5,465 nt of DNA from NCBI GenBank assembly GCA_016844415.1, contig JAENIX010000075.1, positions 1-5,465 of the forward strand, in the 5' to 3' direction. The stretch is from Actinomycetota bacterium (GTDB lineage: Bacteria > Desulfobacterota > Deferrimicrobia > Deferrimicrobiales > Deferrimicrobiaceae). Position numbers and translations under genes: made by a program. Numbering within the stretch: position 1 is the first letter of the stretch; every line of letters starts with the position of its first letter. Below are positions 5,254 through 5,465 of the stretch, piece after piece. The notes beneath the pieces are model-generated. The model made no database searches, had not been told where the DNA came from, and saw nothing but the letters and a program-made list of their open reading frames with translations.

Positions 5254-5278
5254 CTCCGCCGGGTCCGGAATTGCCACT

Positions 5279-5465
5279 TCAATTTTCTTTCCTTTTCGGA
5301 CGGTGCGAGGCATCGAGGATCTTTTTGCGCAGGCGCAGCGAGTGTGGAGTCACTTCAACCAGCTCATCGTCCTTGATGAACTCGAGCGAGCTCTCCAGCG
5401 ACAGAATCCTGGGGGGCACCAGCCGGAGCGCCTCGTCGGCGCCCGCCGCGCGGATGTTGGTGAGC
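5279..5465 (-). CDS. typA: Translational GTPase TypA/BipA, C-terminal fragment
   Basis: Only the last 61 codons and the TGA are inside the window; the gene begins beyond the right edge. The visible residues match the conserved C-terminal end of TypA/Bip[16 protein letters not shown] near the start, then [14 protein letters not shown], then a basic RLRKKILD segment and a lysine-rich tail. TypA is a ribosome-binding GTPase related to EF-G and LepA that aids ribosome assembly and stress adaptation; its unique C-terminal domain contacts the ribosome. The GTPase domain is not visible here. It is encoded on the same strand as all other genes, 76 bases upstream of the ferritin-like gene. No GC-rich hairpin with a T-run separates them, so some read-through is possible. 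No functional link to the redox genes is expected. Confidence 0.95.
   Translation of the reverse strand, partial: LTNIRAAGADEALRLVPPRILSLESSLEFIKDDELVEVTPHSLRLRKKILDASHRPKRKEN

Noticed and set aside
5230..5275. Intrinsic terminator after typA
   Set aside because: The only GC stem is a weak 5-bp one with a wobble pair near 5255-5272, and the T6 run at 5230-5235 is about 20 bases farther on.

Overview
All genes in this window lie on the minus strand, so the window reads biologically from its right end to its left end. The right edge holds the last 61 codons of typA/bipA, a ribosome-associated GTPase gene. Next comes a stand-alone ferritin-like (rubrerythrin-type) diiron protein gene. The rest is a five-gene block for membrane and periplasmic electron transfer: a secreted tetraheme cytochrome c, a Tat-exported 4x[4Fe-4S] protein, a ten-helix NrfD/PsrC/DsrP-type quinol-interacting membrane protein, a membrane-anchored octaheme cytochrome c, and a second Tat-exported 4x[4Fe-4S] protein whose stop codon is at the left edge.

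The host is probably an anaerobic or microaerophilic Gram-negative bacterium that respires with menaquinone and multiheme cytochromes. The GC-rich coding sequence, twelve CXXCH motifs in two adjacent genes, two CISM-type ferredoxins with one NrfD subunit, and a rubrerythrin-like protein all fit Desulfobacterota or Desulfuromonadota-like lineages. This is an inference from gene content, not a taxonomic assignment.

The likely working model is a quinol:cytochrome redox complex of the Dsr-JOP/Hmc/Nhc/Ohc/Cbc class. The NrfD-like protein would exchange electrons with the membrane quinone pool. One or both ferredoxin subunits would dock on its periplasmic face, and the tetraheme and octaheme cytochromes would wire them to periplasmic partners. 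The window contains no molybdopterin catalytic subunit and no DsrMK-type pair. The final acceptor or donor therefore cannot be read from this sequence.

The non-coding DNA is informative. A 287-base gap between the NrfD-like gene and the octaheme gene holds a good sigma-70-type promoter (TTGACA, 17-base spacer, TAACAT). A perfect 12-bp tandem duplication abuts its -35 box, with a 13-bp palindrome just upstream and a leader of nearly 200 bases downstream that can fold over the octaheme Shine-Dalgarno. The last two genes thus look like a separately controllable sub-operon. A Fur/PerR-like AT-rich box and a nine-base poly-G Shine-Dalgarno lie upstream of the ferritin-like gene. No RNA genes, CRISPR arrays, insertion sequences or convincing intrinsic terminators were seen.
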